The notes beneath the pieces are model-generated. The model was not told where the DNA came from. It searched no databases and saw nothing but the letters and a program-made list of their open reading frames with translations. Position numbers and translations under genes: made by a program. Positions 16,201-24,587 of a stretch of 64,000 bases of DNA are shown in pieces. This DNA comes from Anaerotruncus colihominis (GTDB lineage: Bacteria > Bacillota > Clostridia > Oscillospirales > Ruminococcaceae). Position 1 is the first letter of the stretch, and each line of letters opens with the position of its first letter. The stretch is taken from the NCBI RefSeq assembly GCF_010206195.1, contig NZ_VIQT01000019.1, positions 124,697-188,696 on the forward strand. The letters are read 5' to 3'.

Positions 16201-16410
16201 TTTCCGCTGTACTGCTTGCATATTTTCGATGATGCGCCCGTCGTCGATGTAAAGGGCATTTGAAACGCCCACGCTTCCGAACAGCTCCATTTGCCCGCCG
16301 CTTCGCTCCATGCTGAAAGTGGAAGTCTGCCGCTGTTGCCCGTCAAAGAGGGCGCAAACCGCATTTACCGCGTCAGTTTGGAAGTCCTGTTGCTTAAACT
16401 TTAGCTTCAA
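13291..16410 (-). CDS. res: Type III restriction enzyme, Res subunit
   Basis: Res is the translocase and endonuclease subunit of a type III restriction-modification system; with Mod it cuts unmethylated DNA between inversely oriented sites. The 1039-residue protein shows the superfamily 2 helicase motifs in order: Walker A METGTGKT at residues 88-95, the DExx motif IVIIDEPQ, the SAT-like RYSATHREK, and motif VI QKVGRGLRLC. Near the C-terminus lies the PD-(D/E)XK nuclease motif, seen as IGTYNPDWAV and YFILETKGSTN. Length and motifs are normal. It follows mod by 13 bases and is surely co-transcribed. Confidence 0.93.
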   Translation of the reverse strand: MKLKFKQQDFQTDAVNAVCALFDGQQRQTSTFSMERSGGQMELFGSVGVSNALYIDDGRIIENMQAVQRKNLLPQTDDLQGRQFSIEMETGTGKTYVYTKTIYELNRLYGFTKFIVVVPSIAIREGVYKSLQTTEEHFSALYDNAPCRYFIYNSAKLSDVRQFATSANIEIMIINIDAFRKAENVINQQQDKLNGDAAISFIQATRPIVIIDEPQSVDSTQKAKDAIASLAPLCVFRYSATHREKVNLLYRLTPVDAYQMGLVKQICVSSNQAAGGFNRPYVKLLSVSPEDGFKARLEIDVAGKDGKVGRKAVTVKPGADLHKLSGNRGIYEGYAVSGIDCTPDMEQIELSNTDVVRLGRAIGDIDENLIKRMQIRRTIEAHLDKELRYTEKGIKVLSLFFIDEVKKYREAEGGKGIYAQMFEELYAELMGLPKYAPLRERFTIDAQRVHDGYFSQDKKGNYKNTKGDTQDDYSTYNTIMKDKEWLLSFDCPLRFIFSHSALKEGWDNPNVFQVCTLIEQKSTLTARQKVGRGLRLCVNQDGERIEDRNINLLHVMANESFAEFADTLQKEIEEETGVKFGILQLDLFSGMVFEETKTEEKPLTEQQAATLISHLAGEGFIKTDAPAPEAAPELPKELEAAKKKAIEVIARDGDITPTAVTQLTAQKTVVVQSALTYDDAQQLMTHFENKGYITKSGKIKDSMKTAMRDGTLDLPPKFETARAQLMTTIRRADTRPPVRDASRDVTVRLKKEVTVSPEFLELWDKVKQKTTYRVQIDEAELIRRSVAALQSMEPIPKARIVTQTADIQIDHPGVTYTERGIKTADLADSYPSLPNILAILDGQTLARRSVIAEILKQSGRGQDFLNNPQMFIENAAEIIRDACYSLAIDGISYKKLYGAEYYVQEIFDSTELIANLDRNAVAVDHSVYDYIVYDSAIENRFALDLDDDPDVKMFFKLPSRFQVDTPIGTYNPDWAVYIEIDGMKKLYFILETKGSTNELDLRGRESLKIRCGRAHFKAVDSGAELHTASRWKDFKASNI

Positions 16411-16423
16411 AATGCCGCCCCCT

Positions 16424-18370
16424 TTACACAGTCTTTAACTCAATCCCCTTGTTTTCCAATAGGTAAAAGGCGTTGGCTTTTGTGCTGCTGTCCGCAAGGC
16501 TGTGTCCAGCAAGGACAACCTTCTGCGGGGACAGGGCGGCCATTTGCTTGATATGCCCGGCGGTGATACCCGGCTGCAAGCAAATGAGCATTTCGCCATT
16601 ATCCACCTTGTAAACGGTCAGTCCGCCCACATCAATAGCGGCAAGATCAGCGCTCAAGGGATAGCCCATCTTCAAGAGGATTTCAAAGATTAAGTCCTCG
16701 TCGCCGCGGTCGGGCTTGAGGCCATCGATGTGTCCGTCGATGCGGTCAAAGAGTGTCGCAAGATCGCCGTCCTCAATGGGGGTATCGTCCCACAGCTTCA
16801 TGTTGGATGTGTCTAATTTGAATACCTTAAAGCCCACGTCAACGGGCTGCTTATCCCTGTCAAGCGTTTCAAGGATTTTCTTTCCGGCGCGGCGGATACG
16901 CTCCTTGCCGATCTCACAAATGTTTTTATACCCGGCCTTAAACGCTTCACTTTTCTCGCCGCACACTTCGGGAAGCTGCACCATGATAAAGCGGCGGTTG
17001 CCGCCATCCTCGGAGTTGAGCTGCATGACGGCGTGGGCGGTGGTTGCGCTGCCGCTGAAAAAGTCAAGGATTATGTCGCAATCATCTTTTACAGTAACAT
17101 ATTCTACAAGTTTTTTAATATCATCAATGCTTTTGGGATTTTCAAAAACCCGCCTATTATCGAATATGGCATTAAACGTTTGGGACGCTGTTTGTGCATA
17201 ACTAAAATGCACACTACGCATAACCTCTTTATCTGCTTCAAAAAGATTAGTCCTTATGCGTGGTGTAGTCGTTTCGTCTTGTCCAAATACAACTCGCCCG
17301 CGATCAATTTCTTCTTTCATTCTCTGCGGATTTGGGTAAATCCAACCTCTCGACGGTACTTTACAAGGTTTATGAGTAACAGGGTGCATAACGTCATATC
17401 GCGGCCCACCACCACCGGGCCAACTAATATTTCCATCATCACGATATGGGCCTTTTTCGTCAACCCTTGTAAAACGCGCCAATGATTTACGCGGGTCGTC
17501 CTTATCCCATGAACTATATAACAATTTCAAGCCCTCGTTTACTTTTCCCCAGTCGTCATCATATAGTTTTCTCAATCGTTCAAACTCGGCCTTAACTTCT
17601 TCTATGCCCTCTTTTGTCATTCTCAAAACAGTGCCGCGTTCATTCATTGTCGCTGTACTTTTGAAATAGACAAGCATATATTCATGTCCAATAGAAAAAT
17701 ATTTTGCGTCATTTTTTCTATTCTTGTCGTATACAAGGCAAGCTATGAAGTTTTCTTCCCCGAATACTTCATTACATAGCTTTTTGAGATTATCCAATTC
17801 TACATCGTCAATGGAGACGAAGATAATCCCATCGTCCCGCAAGAGGTTAGCGGCAAGTCGCAGGCGAGGGTACATCATGTTCAGCCAGTTTGTATGATAG
17901 CGTCCCATTGTTTCAGGATTGCTTTTTGTGGTCTGCTGCGTAACCTCCACATACCGCCGCATGGGGTCGGAAAAATCGTCCTCATACACAAAATCGCTGC
18001 CCGTATTATACGGCGGGTCTATGTATATCATCTTGACTTTGCGGAAGTAGGATTTTTGCAGCAGCTTCAACACTTCCAGATTATCGCCCTCTATATAGAG
18101 GTTTTGGGTTGCATCAAAGTTGACGCTCTCTGCCGGACAGGGGCGCAAGGTGGCCGTACTGCGCCGCTGCGCCAACCGCAAACAATCGCTTTTGCCTTTC
18201 CATTTGAACTCATATTTCTCAAAATCGTCTGTGATATATTCCCCGCAAAGAGAAAGCAGCTTGTCAATGTCCAATCTGCCCTCGGTGAAGCACTCCGGAA
18301 AAACAGATTGCAAACGGGCCTTGTTTTCAGCCTCTATATCCATGCTCAAACCATCTACTTTATCAGTCAC
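16424..18370 (-). CDS. mod: Type III DNA methyltransferase, Mod subunit
   Basis: Mod recognises the target site and methylates adenine N6, protecting host DNA and guiding Res. The 648-residue protein has the catalytic motif IV as MIYIDPPYNTGSDF (DPPY) in the N-terminal third and the AdoMet-binding motif I as ILDFFSGSATTAHAV in the C-terminal half, the order of beta-class enzymes. The region between is the variable target recognition domain. The start is GTG at 18370 with GGAGG 8 bases upstream; an internal ATG at MDIEAEN is a weaker option. Downstream res follows after 13 bases. Its leader carries the tail of a DUF1016-like gene. Confidence 0.93.
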   Translation of the reverse strand: MTDKVDGLSMDIEAENKARLQSVFPECFTEGRLDIDKLLSLCGEYITDDFEKYEFKWKGKSDCLRLAQRRSTATLRPCPAESVNFDATQNLYIEGDNLEVLKLLQKSYFRKVKMIYIDPPYNTGSDFVYEDDFSDPMRRYVEVTQQTTKSNPETMGRYHTNWLNMMYPRLRLAANLLRDDGIIFVSIDDVELDNLKKLCNEVFGEENFIACLVYDKNRKNDAKYFSIGHEYMLVYFKSTATMNERGTVLRMTKEGIEEVKAEFERLRKLYDDDWGKVNEGLKLLYSSWDKDDPRKSLARFTRVDEKGPYRDDGNISWPGGGGPRYDVMHPVTHKPCKVPSRGWIYPNPQRMKEEIDRGRVVFGQDETTTPRIRTNLFEADKEVMRSVHFSYAQTASQTFNAIFDNRRVFENPKSIDDIKKLVEYVTVKDDCDIILDFFSGSATTAHAVMQLNSEDGGNRRFIMVQLPEVCGEKSEAFKAGYKNICEIGKERIRRAGKKILETLDRDKQPVDVGFKVFKLDTSNMKLWDDTPIEDGDLATLFDRIDGHIDGLKPDRGDEDLIFEILLKMGYPLSADLAAIDVGGLTVYKVDNGEMLICLQPGITAGHIKQMAALSPQKVVLAGHSLADSSTKANAFYLLENKGIELKTV

Positions 18371-18456
18371 GTTTCAGTCCTCCAACTTGCTTTTTGCAGC
18401 CCTTTTGTTTAGTATAGCACGAAGAGAGCGGGCAGTCGAGGAATGAGAGATGTTCT
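18363..18456 (-). pseudogene. DUF1016-like C-terminal tail remnant
   Basis: Just before mod, the minus strand encodes LDCPLSSCYT, preceded by EHLSF and followed by a short run to a stop inside mod. The same LDCPLSSCYT stretch occurs near 12600 in the DUF1016-like gene. The DNA over about 30 bases is almost identical in both places (18410-18445 and 12592-12625). It is a leftover tail and is not translated as a full protein. Confidence 0.6.
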
Positions 18457-18490
18457 CATTTAAAAATTGTATGAAACATAGGCCATAGCA

Positions 18491-18523
18491 AAGAAAAAAG
18501 CGGCAGGCTGCCGCCCTTTTCTT
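18491..18523. terminator. Intrinsic terminator near the left end of the element
   Basis: AAAAAGCGGCAG and GCTGCCGC with T-run on one side and A-run on the other. It separates the recombinase operon from the restriction-modification operon. Confidence 0.65.
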
Positions 18524-18577
18524 TACTATGGAGTGCATTTAAAATCGCCATGGGCGTCTCCAGCCGCACAGGCCATA

Positions 18578-20218
18578 TCAGTTTCTCTCCTTATCCAGTT
18601 CCTGTTCGAGCTCTATGCCGCCATACAGACGGACGCGGATTCTGTCCTCGGAGAGCACCGTCACCGTATCCACCAGCTGGCGGATCATGCTCTCGTCCCA
18701 CTCGGTGATTTCCGCCGCGCCGGTACTCAGGACGTCCATCGCATGCGCGATCCGTCCGTTTGTCGCCGAATCGCTCTGCTGCTGGTCCAGAAGGTATTTC
18801 CTCTGTTCCTTCAGCCTGGCCGCTTCCTCATTGATCCTCTGGAAACTCTCCGCGTATTCCATAAACCCATCCGGCTTTTCTCTGGACCGCTGAAACATGG
18901 CCTGGAACTCTTGCTCCAGCTCTGCCAGCCTACGGTCGATGTCCGCCATACTCATCGTCCCGCCAGGCAGAGACAGCAGTTCTATCCGCATGGCGTCGGT
19001 GATCTGCCCGGCCAGCTCCTCCTTTTTGCTCATCACCGAGTTGAGGACGGCGAGAATCGCCCTCTGGAGGGGCTTCTCATAGATGGTTGGCGAGTGTTTG
19101 CAGTATTTCGTCCCATAGTCCACCCGGCTGGCGCAGCGCCACACCGCCCATTTCTGTCCCCGCTTGTTCCACATGCAGCGGCGGTAGAGGGTGCCGCAGC
19201 CGCCGCAGACCAACCGCTCGGTGAGGGCGTATTTGCCGCTGTAACAGGAACGGCCAGTGGAGGTGTACCGCTTGTTTGGGGTGCGGCCGGCGTTTCTCCT
19301 GGCAAACTCAGCCTGTACCGCGTTGAATTTGTCCCGGCTGACGATTCCCTCATGGTGATTTTGGATGAGGTACATGGTGAGCTGTCCGGTGTTTTTGATG
19401 GTCCTTTTGCTGATGCAGTCGCTCACATAGGTTTTCTGTAACAGCACATCCCCGCAGTATATTTCGTTTTTGAGGATATTTCGGATGGCCGATTCCGACC
19501 AGCTTTTCCCTCCAGCCGCGGCTGGGATCTTGTCCCCCTCCAGCTCGGCCTTGATCATGCGGATACTGTGTCCCATGAGGAAGCTGTCGAAGATCTGCCG
19601 AACCACCTCCGCCTGCTCGGGGATGACGCAAGGCTCGCCGTCCTCGCCACGCTCGTAGGCATAAAGGCATTTGTATTGGAAGGTGACCTTCCCCTCCCGC
19701 ATGGCCTGGCGCCTGCCCCATTTGATATTGGCGCTCATCGATTCGCTCTCTGCCTGAGCGAACGCGCCCATTAAGGTCAGCAGCATCTCGCTTTCTGTGT
19801 CCATCGTATTGATGTTCTCCTTCTCGAACACCACCGCGATGCCCAGCTCCTTGAGAGCGCGGACGTATCCCAGGCAGTCCACCGTATTGCGGGCAAAGCG
19901 GGAGATGGACTTGACCAGTATGAGATCGATCTTTCTCTGCCTGCATTTGCGAATCATTTTGAGAAATTCAGGGCGTTTGGCGGCGGAGGTGCCGGTGATC
20001 CCCTCGTCCGCAAAAATGCCCGCCATCGTCCAGTTGGGGTTCTTCATGATCATATCGGTGTAGTAGGCTTGCTGGGCCTCGTAGCTGGTGAGCTGCTCCT
20101 CGTCCTTGGTGGATACCCGGCAGTAGGCGGCTACCCGCAGCTGGCGCTGGGCAGCCCTGCCCTTTGCCGTTTCCGGATGGGCGGGGATGACAATGATATT
20201 TGGGGCTGTTTCGGTCAT
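18578..20218 (-). CDS. Large serine recombinase (site-specific integrase)
   Basis: A 546-residue recombinase with the full domain set. The N-terminal resolvase domain has the catalytic Ser in VAAYCRVSTKDEEQ (about residue 36) and conserved Arg residues (LVKSISRFARNT). Then follow the recombinase domain, a zinc ribbon (LVCGGCGTLYRRCMW and later CAS), and a long coiled-coil region near the end. Such enzymes integrate and excise clostridial ICEs without a preferred tRNA target. It overlaps the next recombinase gene by 4 bases (20215-20218), so three recombinase genes are translated as one operon. It is closest to the presumed left end of the element. Confidence 0.92.
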   Translation of the reverse strand: MTETAPNIIVIPAHPETAKGRAAQRQLRVAAYCRVSTKDEEQLTSYEAQQAYYTDMIMKNPNWTMAGIFADEGITGTSAAKRPEFLKMIRKCRQRKIDLILVKSISRFARNTVDCLGYVRALKELGIAVVFEKENINTMDTESEMLLTLMGAFAQAESESMSANIKWGRRQAMREGKVTFQYKCLYAYERGEDGEPCVIPEQAEVVRQIFDSFLMGHSIRMIKAELEGDKIPAAAGGKSWSESAIRNILKNEIYCGDVLLQKTYVSDCISKRTIKNTGQLTMYLIQNHHEGIVSRDKFNAVQAEFARRNAGRTPNKRYTSTGRSCYSGKYALTERLVCGGCGTLYRRCMWNKRGQKWAVWRCASRVDYGTKYCKHSPTIYEKPLQRAILAVLNSVMSKKEELAGQITDAMRIELLSLPGGTMSMADIDRRLAELEQEFQAMFQRSREKPDGFMEYAESFQRINEEAARLKEQRKYLLDQQQSDSATNGRIAHAMDVLSTGAAEITEWDESMIRQLVDTVTVLSEDRIRVRLYGGIELEQELDKERN

Positions 20219-20958
20219 GATATTTTGCTCCTTTCGATGATCTGTTTGTTTTTCAGCCGCAGCCCCACAGCCCCATCCGGTCGGATGAGGACGGCGGACG
20301 CGATGCTTTTTAACAGGTCGTGTGGCGGCATCCCGCTGGTGAGAGCCTCTTTGATCCGCAGGGTTTCATAGTCCTCCGAACCGATGGCGTTCAGCCGGGC
20401 GGCGGCAAGGGCGTATGCGGTGCGCTTGGCGTTTTCCTCCCCCATCGGCTGTTGGCTCATGATGACGTCCAGCTCTTGACCGAGCCGTCTTTCTTCCTCT
20501 GGACTGACCTTGACAGGAGAGGGAAACTGTACACATTCCGGCTGCCGGATCAGCCGGTCAAGGAGTGTAAGCACTTCCTGTTCCATCTGTTGCATGGCCT
20601 TCTGGCCACTCAGCCGGCGCAGCGTCTTTTGCAGTTCGGTTGGCTGAGAGGCTATCTGTTTGGCTGCCCTCTTTGCGAGTGCGGCATTCATCAAGTCTTG
20701 CTCAATAATCAGCGGAAAATCCTTTTCCCCGACATACCGCTTGTCCTCCAGGATTCGGGCGACCATATTCTTGTTCCATTGGGTTTGCGGGTTGTATGCT
20801 ACCGGCTGGCTGTTCAGCTTCCCGGTGAGCCGCAGGAAGGACGCCCCGCGGATGTAGTCTGAGAAAATCTCTTTGACCAGCCCGGCCTCCTGCTCCTGGA
20901 TACAGATTTTGCCCATCCGCATAGCGTATCCAAATGGGAGTTTCCTGTTTGCTGCCAT
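20215..20958 (-). CDS. Recombinase-like protein lacking the catalytic domain
   Basis: A 247-residue protein that matches only the middle and C-terminal parts of large serine recombinases (GYAMRMGKICIQEQEAGLVK, then FSDYIRGASFLRLTGKLN and KNMVARILEDKRYVGEKDF). The resolvase domain with its catalytic Ser is absent, so it cannot cut DNA by itself. Similar catalytic-less proteins sit between the two full recombinases in several clostridial elements and may act as directionality or DNA-bridging factors; this is inference. It overlaps its downstream neighbour by 4 bases and its start abuts the stop of the frameshifted recombinase at 20958, showing tight translational coupling. Confidence 0.8.
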   Translation of the reverse strand: MAANRKLPFGYAMRMGKICIQEQEAGLVKEIFSDYIRGASFLRLTGKLNSQPVAYNPQTQWNKNMVARILEDKRYVGEKDFPLIIEQDLMNAALAKRAAKQIASQPTELQKTLRRLSGQKAMQQMEQEVLTLLDRLIRQPECVQFPSPVKVSPEEERRLGQELDVIMSQQPMGEENAKRTAYALAAARLNAIGSEDYETLRIKEALTSGMPPHDLLKSIASAVLIRPDGAVGLRLKNKQIIERSKIS

Positions 20959-22558
20959 TACCGCACCGTCCTTTCAATCTTCTCAGTCAGTTCCAGCCCA
21001 TTCTTTAGGATGAACCGCAGGCTGGTACTGCTCTCCGCAACAATCTTCTCTACCAAATCCCCGAAAATCTCCCCATCGAACTGGGACAGGTATTCGGGCG
21101 CCGATTCCAGCATTTCCAGCAGTTCCATCGTTTTCGGAATGCTGTTGTCGCCGACCGCCGCCAACAGCCGTCCCTTCTCCTGTTTTGCCGCAATGAGCTG
21201 CCGGGCCAGCTCATTGCGTTGGGAGATAAAAATATCAGGATCTACAAGCCCGCATTGATTCATGCGGGACAGTGTATGGTCCTGATCAGTAAGGTTACAG
21301 ATTCTTTTGTTCAGCTCGATGATATCCTCGCTCCAGAGCAGCCTGTGTTCCCGGATCGTCTGGAGGTTGGAGAGCAGTTCCCCGATGATGGGTTCGCCGT
21401 GCAGCTTCAGCTTGTGGTAGAGGCGCAGGAAAGCTGCATGGATTTCCCTTTGGGGGATTTGGGTGATGGGACAGTTGTCTTTGCCGCGGTCATGATTCCG
21501 GCACCCCCAATAGGTGATCCCCCCGTAGGTTTTTTTCGAAACATTGTACCGCACGCGCCGCAGTAGATCTTTTGAGCCAGCGGGTCATTGGCAGCTTTTC
21601 CTGCGGTAACTTTTTCTGCCCGAAGTTCCAGCAGCTTTTTGGCGGCATTGAATATCTCTCTGTCGATGATGGCCGGATGGCTGGCGGTACGATAATACTG
21701 ATCCCGTTGCCCAAGATTGCGCTTTTTTTGATGGGGAAACGAATCCGTGGTATACCTTTTCTGGAGGAGCGAGTCCCCGATGTATCGCTCATTGCGAAGC
21801 ATATATGAGATGGTTGTATGTTGCCAGCGGTCTTTTCCATCCCTGGTTTTCACTCCAAGTGTGGACAACCACTGCGCGATCTCATCCTTGTTGTCCCCTT
21901 GAAGATACCGGCTAAAGATTTCCCTTACAATTTTGGCCTCCGGCTCATAAACCTCCAATGTATTTTCGTGCAGACGATATCCAAAAGGCGCTTTGCAGGT
22001 GATGAATTTCTCGTTTTCCATTCTGTACTGATAGCTCCACCGCTGGTTTTCGGAGATGCTCTCGCTCTCCTTCTGCGCGATGGCGGCGAACATCGCCGCC
22101 AGCAGTTCGCCGCTCATCTGCGAGGTGTCGATGTTCTGTTCCTCGAAGCAGACCCCCACCCCAATGGCTTTCAGAGAGCGGATGGTTTTCAGGCATTCCT
22201 TGGTATTGCGGGCGAAGCGTGAGATAGACTTTACAAGAATCCGGTCGACCCGCCCTCTGCGGCAGTCGGCGAGCAGCCGCTGGAACTCCGGGCGCTTTTC
22301 TATTGAAGTCCCGGAGATGCCCTCGTCGGCGTAGATATCCGCCATCGTCCAGCTTCCGTTGCTGGAGATGAGATCGGTGTAGTAACGGGTCTGCGCCATG
22401 AAGGAGTTGAGCTGGTCGCTGGAGTCGGAACTGACCCGGCAGTAGGCCGCTACCCGCAGCTTTTGGGCTTCCGGCCTCTTTGCCGCCTCGATGACGATGA
22501 CTTTCCTTTCCTGCAGCGCCGAGCTGCCCTCAGTTTTGTGCCTGCTCATGGTGTTCAC
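20958..22558 (-). pseudogene. Large serine recombinase interrupted by a frameshift
   Basis: Two overlapping frames together make a complete serine recombinase of about 530 residues. The N-terminal frame (22558-21407) has the catalytic region VAAYCRVSSDSSDQ and runs to the zinc ribbon YCGACGTMFR. The C-terminal frame (21554-20958) continues it with SKKTYGGITYWGCRNHDRG, the second half of the ribbon, and the coiled coil. The switch falls in a run of seven A residues (minus strand, near 21531-21537); eight would restore one frame. This may be a true mutation, a sequencing or assembly error in a homopolymer, or programmed slippage. If untouched by slippage the product loses half its zinc ribbon and should be inactive. 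Confidence 0.85.
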
Positions 22559-22675
22559 CTCCTTTCAGCAGTATACATTACCACACCTTGCTTTTAATAG
22601 CTACCCAAAGGGAGAAAAATACCTGCCAAAGTTTTTCCCTCAAAATGCGGGAAAATATACATAGGGGCCGGCTGG

Positions 22676-22840
22676 CTATGCCGCCTGTTTTTTGTTTCTG
22701 AGAATAATGTCCGCGCCCATCTGTGCGGCGATCCGGGCGGAGATCTTCTTCAGCTCCGCTTTGCTGAATCCGTGCTGCTCCAGTATGCGGAGAAGGTTTT
22801 GGATGCCGCAGTAGTCGATGTTGATTTTTGTCTGATCCAT
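22676..22840 (-). CDS. Small helical protein of unknown function (54 residues)
   Basis: Begins MDQTKINIDYCGIQNLLRIL and ends NKKQAA. The sequence suggests two amphipathic helices (FSKAELKKISARIAAQM). AGGGGGAAC lies upstream of the ATG. It sits between the recombinase operon and the MazF-like gene, a place where small accessory proteins are common in such elements. Function unknown. Confidence 0.6.
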   Translation of the reverse strand: MDQTKINIDYCGIQNLLRILEQHGFSKAELKKISARIAAQMGADIILRNKKQAA

Positions 22841-22863
22841 AATAGTTCCCCCTATAAAGATAA

Positions 22864-22887
22864 AGGCCGCCGCAGTTGGGGCGGCCT
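22864..22887 (-). terminator. Hairpin at the end of the MazF-like gene
   Basis: AGGCCGCC pairs with GGCGGCCT around an 8-base loop. It starts at the stop codon of the MazF-like gene and precedes the small gene at 22840 on the same strand, so it may only partly terminate. Confidence 0.5.
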
Positions 22888-23257
22888 ATGTATTTTGCAG
22901 CCCAACGCTTACGCCCAGGGCCGTATCTACTTCCCGCATCTTCTCATCATCCACACGGCCCATATATTCACTCAGTCGCGATTTGTCCAGGGTGCGGATC
23001 TGCTCCAGCAGGATGGTAGAATTTTGAAACAGCCCGCAGGTTGAATGATTGATCCGGACATGGGTGGGCTGCCTGTCCCGCTTGGTGTGGCCGGTGATGG
23101 CCGCGGCGATTACCGTGGGGCTGAAATGGTTGCCGGTGTTGTTCTGGATGACCAGGACAGGACGATTGCCGCCCTGCTCAGAACCGACAACCGGCGAGAG
23201 ATCGGCGCAATAGATATCGCCGCGCTGGATTTGGCGCGTTTTTCTTTGCAGGTTCAT
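22886..23257 (-). CDS. PemK/MazF-family endoribonuclease toxin
   Basis: A 123-residue MazF/PemK protein, a ribosome-independent mRNA interferase. The N-terminal barrel has the family signature: [20 protein letters not shown], then [20 protein letters not shown] and AAITGH. The conserved Arg and Ser/Thr of the active site (RPVLVIQN and later INHSTCGL) are present. The frame opens at 23353, but ATG 23257 has GGAGG directly upstream and starts the conserved domain. No MazE antitoxin is visible next to it, though the 54-residue helical protein downstream could be considered. A strong inverted repeat lies in its upstream region. Confidence 0.88.
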   Translation of the reverse strand: MNLQRKTRQIQRGDIYCADLSPVVGSEQGGNRPVLVIQNNTGNHFSPTVIAAAITGHTKRDRQPTHVRINHSTCGLFQNSTILLEQIRTLDKSRLSEYMGRVDDEKMREVDTALGVSVGLQNT

Positions 23258-23754
23258 GTTCTCCTCCTGTATTTTATGTAGGCGGGGGCCGCGTCTCTTG
23301 TACGGATCATGGAGAAATTCCCAATTGGATACGGCCCCCGCCGCTTCTGTCATTTATCTTCATTGCCTGTATTCGACACAACTCCCCCAGGCGTGGGCGA
23401 ATGGTTGAAACAGCGGCTGGCTTCACCGCTTCACGGGGCTTTCACCCCTCCCAGGTTCTCTGCGAGCTGCCCCCATTGCTTGCGGCTGTGGCTGGGCAGG
23501 AGTATCATTGTGTGCTGACGGCGTCTTGGCAAAACAACCCGCCACAGGCTGTTTTTCGGACAGATGGACCCGCTCGTCACCTTATTTTGGCCGTCGTTGA
23601 CGGCAGGAGGCGGAGAAACCCAAAGAACGAAAGCTGGTGCTTTCTTGTTTACTCCGCGCTGCCGCAGGTGAGTCCCAGCGCATCTTCCGGCGTCGCTTGC
23701 CCCGGTTTTCGAGGCCCGTCAGGGAAAGTATTTCAACCTTCGGATATTCTGTTT
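23258..23754. other. Non-coding stretch between the sigma-like gene and the MazF-like gene
   Basis: Nearly 500 bases without a supported gene. It holds a perfect 10-bp inverted repeat (GGCGGGGGCC at 23281-23290 with its complement at 23333-23342) just upstream of the MazF-like gene, and shorter repeats near 23410-23460. Open frames lack ribosome binding sites and family signals. Confidence 0.5.
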
Positions 23755-24291
23755 TCAAGCTGCAGTCAGGGGCATTTGAAAATACCCTTCACTATATAAG
23801 CCGTTGAGAAAGAGGTTTGAGCGGATTTTATTTGTGATTTTCCAGAATTTTTTTAATTTTGCAAGGATACGATGCTTCCGGTCATTGATCGTGCGCTGTG
23901 GAATACCTGTTTTTTGGGAATATTCACGTTCAGACAGCCCCTTGTAGTATAGGGAAATAATCAGATTCAGTTCCTTTTCCTCTAATTCAAGCAGTGCGTG
24001 GCGCAGCAGCCGGATATCTTCCCGGACGTCTGTCAGCTCCTCCAAAGTAGTTATATCCGGGAATTGCTCTTGCCCTTCCTCCTGCAGCCGTTCCAGAGAA
24101 TCTTCCCGTGCCAGCAGAACAATACGGTTTCCGGTTTCCCTGCTGCGATGGGGCTGTCCTGTCTTCAGGTCATATTCCATGTATTTCATTTTTCGGTCGC
24201 TCTGCTCCAGGACTTTCAAGATCTCGGGCCTGTTTCCAATGCCGGGATAGAGCTTCTCATAGTCAATGTGGTATTGGTCATGTTTTGCCAT
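23755..24291 (-). CDS. Sigma-70-like factor of the element
   Basis: A 178-residue protein whose C-terminal half matches sigma-70 region 4: LELEEKELNLIISLYYKGLS, then EREYSQKTGIPQRTINDRKH, a helix-turn-helix that would contact a -35 box. The N-terminal part contains LKTGQPHRSRETGNRIVLL and no clear region 2, so it may need another factor or act as a region-4-only regulator. Such sigma-like proteins lie near the recombinase genes in many clostridial ICEs and probably control excision or transfer. A large hairpin (24301-24347) directly before its start suggests translational or transcriptional control. Confidence 0.7.
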   Translation of the reverse strand: MAKHDQYHIDYEKLYPGIGNRPEILKVLEQSDRKMKYMEYDLKTGQPHRSRETGNRIVLLAREDSLERLQEEGQEQFPDITTLEELTDVREDIRLLRHALLELEEKELNLIISLYYKGLSEREYSQKTGIPQRTINDRKHRILAKLKKFWKITNKIRSNLFLNGLYSEGYFQMPLTAA

Positions 24292-24300
24292 GAACCTTTC

Positions 24301-24347
24301 CTCCGTTCTTCATGTCATTTCTCTTGGTGAAATGACATGAAGCGGAG
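24301..24347. promoter_or_regulatory. Large hairpin just before the sigma-like gene
   Basis: CTCCG-TT-CTTCATGTCATTTC pairs with GAAATGACATGAAG-CGGAG: a 14-bp perfect stem plus 5 more pairs past a two-base bulge. It ends 10 bases before the ATG and would cover the ribosome binding site, a classic place for control of translation or attenuation. Confidence 0.6.
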
Positions 24348-24454
24348 GGGACCGGCAGCGATACTGCTGCACAAATGCAATTTTTTGGGGAACCCAGCGG
24401 GTTTCTCTCTTTACCATGCCTGCCCCTCATTTCGAGCAGCAGCCAAAATAAAAA

Positions 24455-24504
24455 GCCGGGCGCCGGGAATAGAGGGTATCCTCCCTCCATTCCCGGCGTC
24501 CGGC
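24455..24504 (-). terminator. Terminator at the end of the injection-system operon
   Basis: A 22-bp stem with two mismatches (around GCCGGGCGCCGGGAAT), followed on the minus strand by TTTTTATTTT. It lies after the last lipoprotein gene and the fragment at 24588-24716 and before the sigma-like gene, so it marks the end of the long minus-strand operon. Confidence 0.75.
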
Positions 24505-24587
24505 AATTTGGTGACTCATGGGCATCCATCCCAGGGACCCGTGGCTCGGTACAGCGCAGGCGTTTTTATTCAGTTGTCCTGCTTATT

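Noticed and set aside
23309..23799. Plus-strand open frames upstream of the sigma-like gene end
   Set aside because: No ribosome binding site or recognisable domain; the stretch is treated as non-coding.
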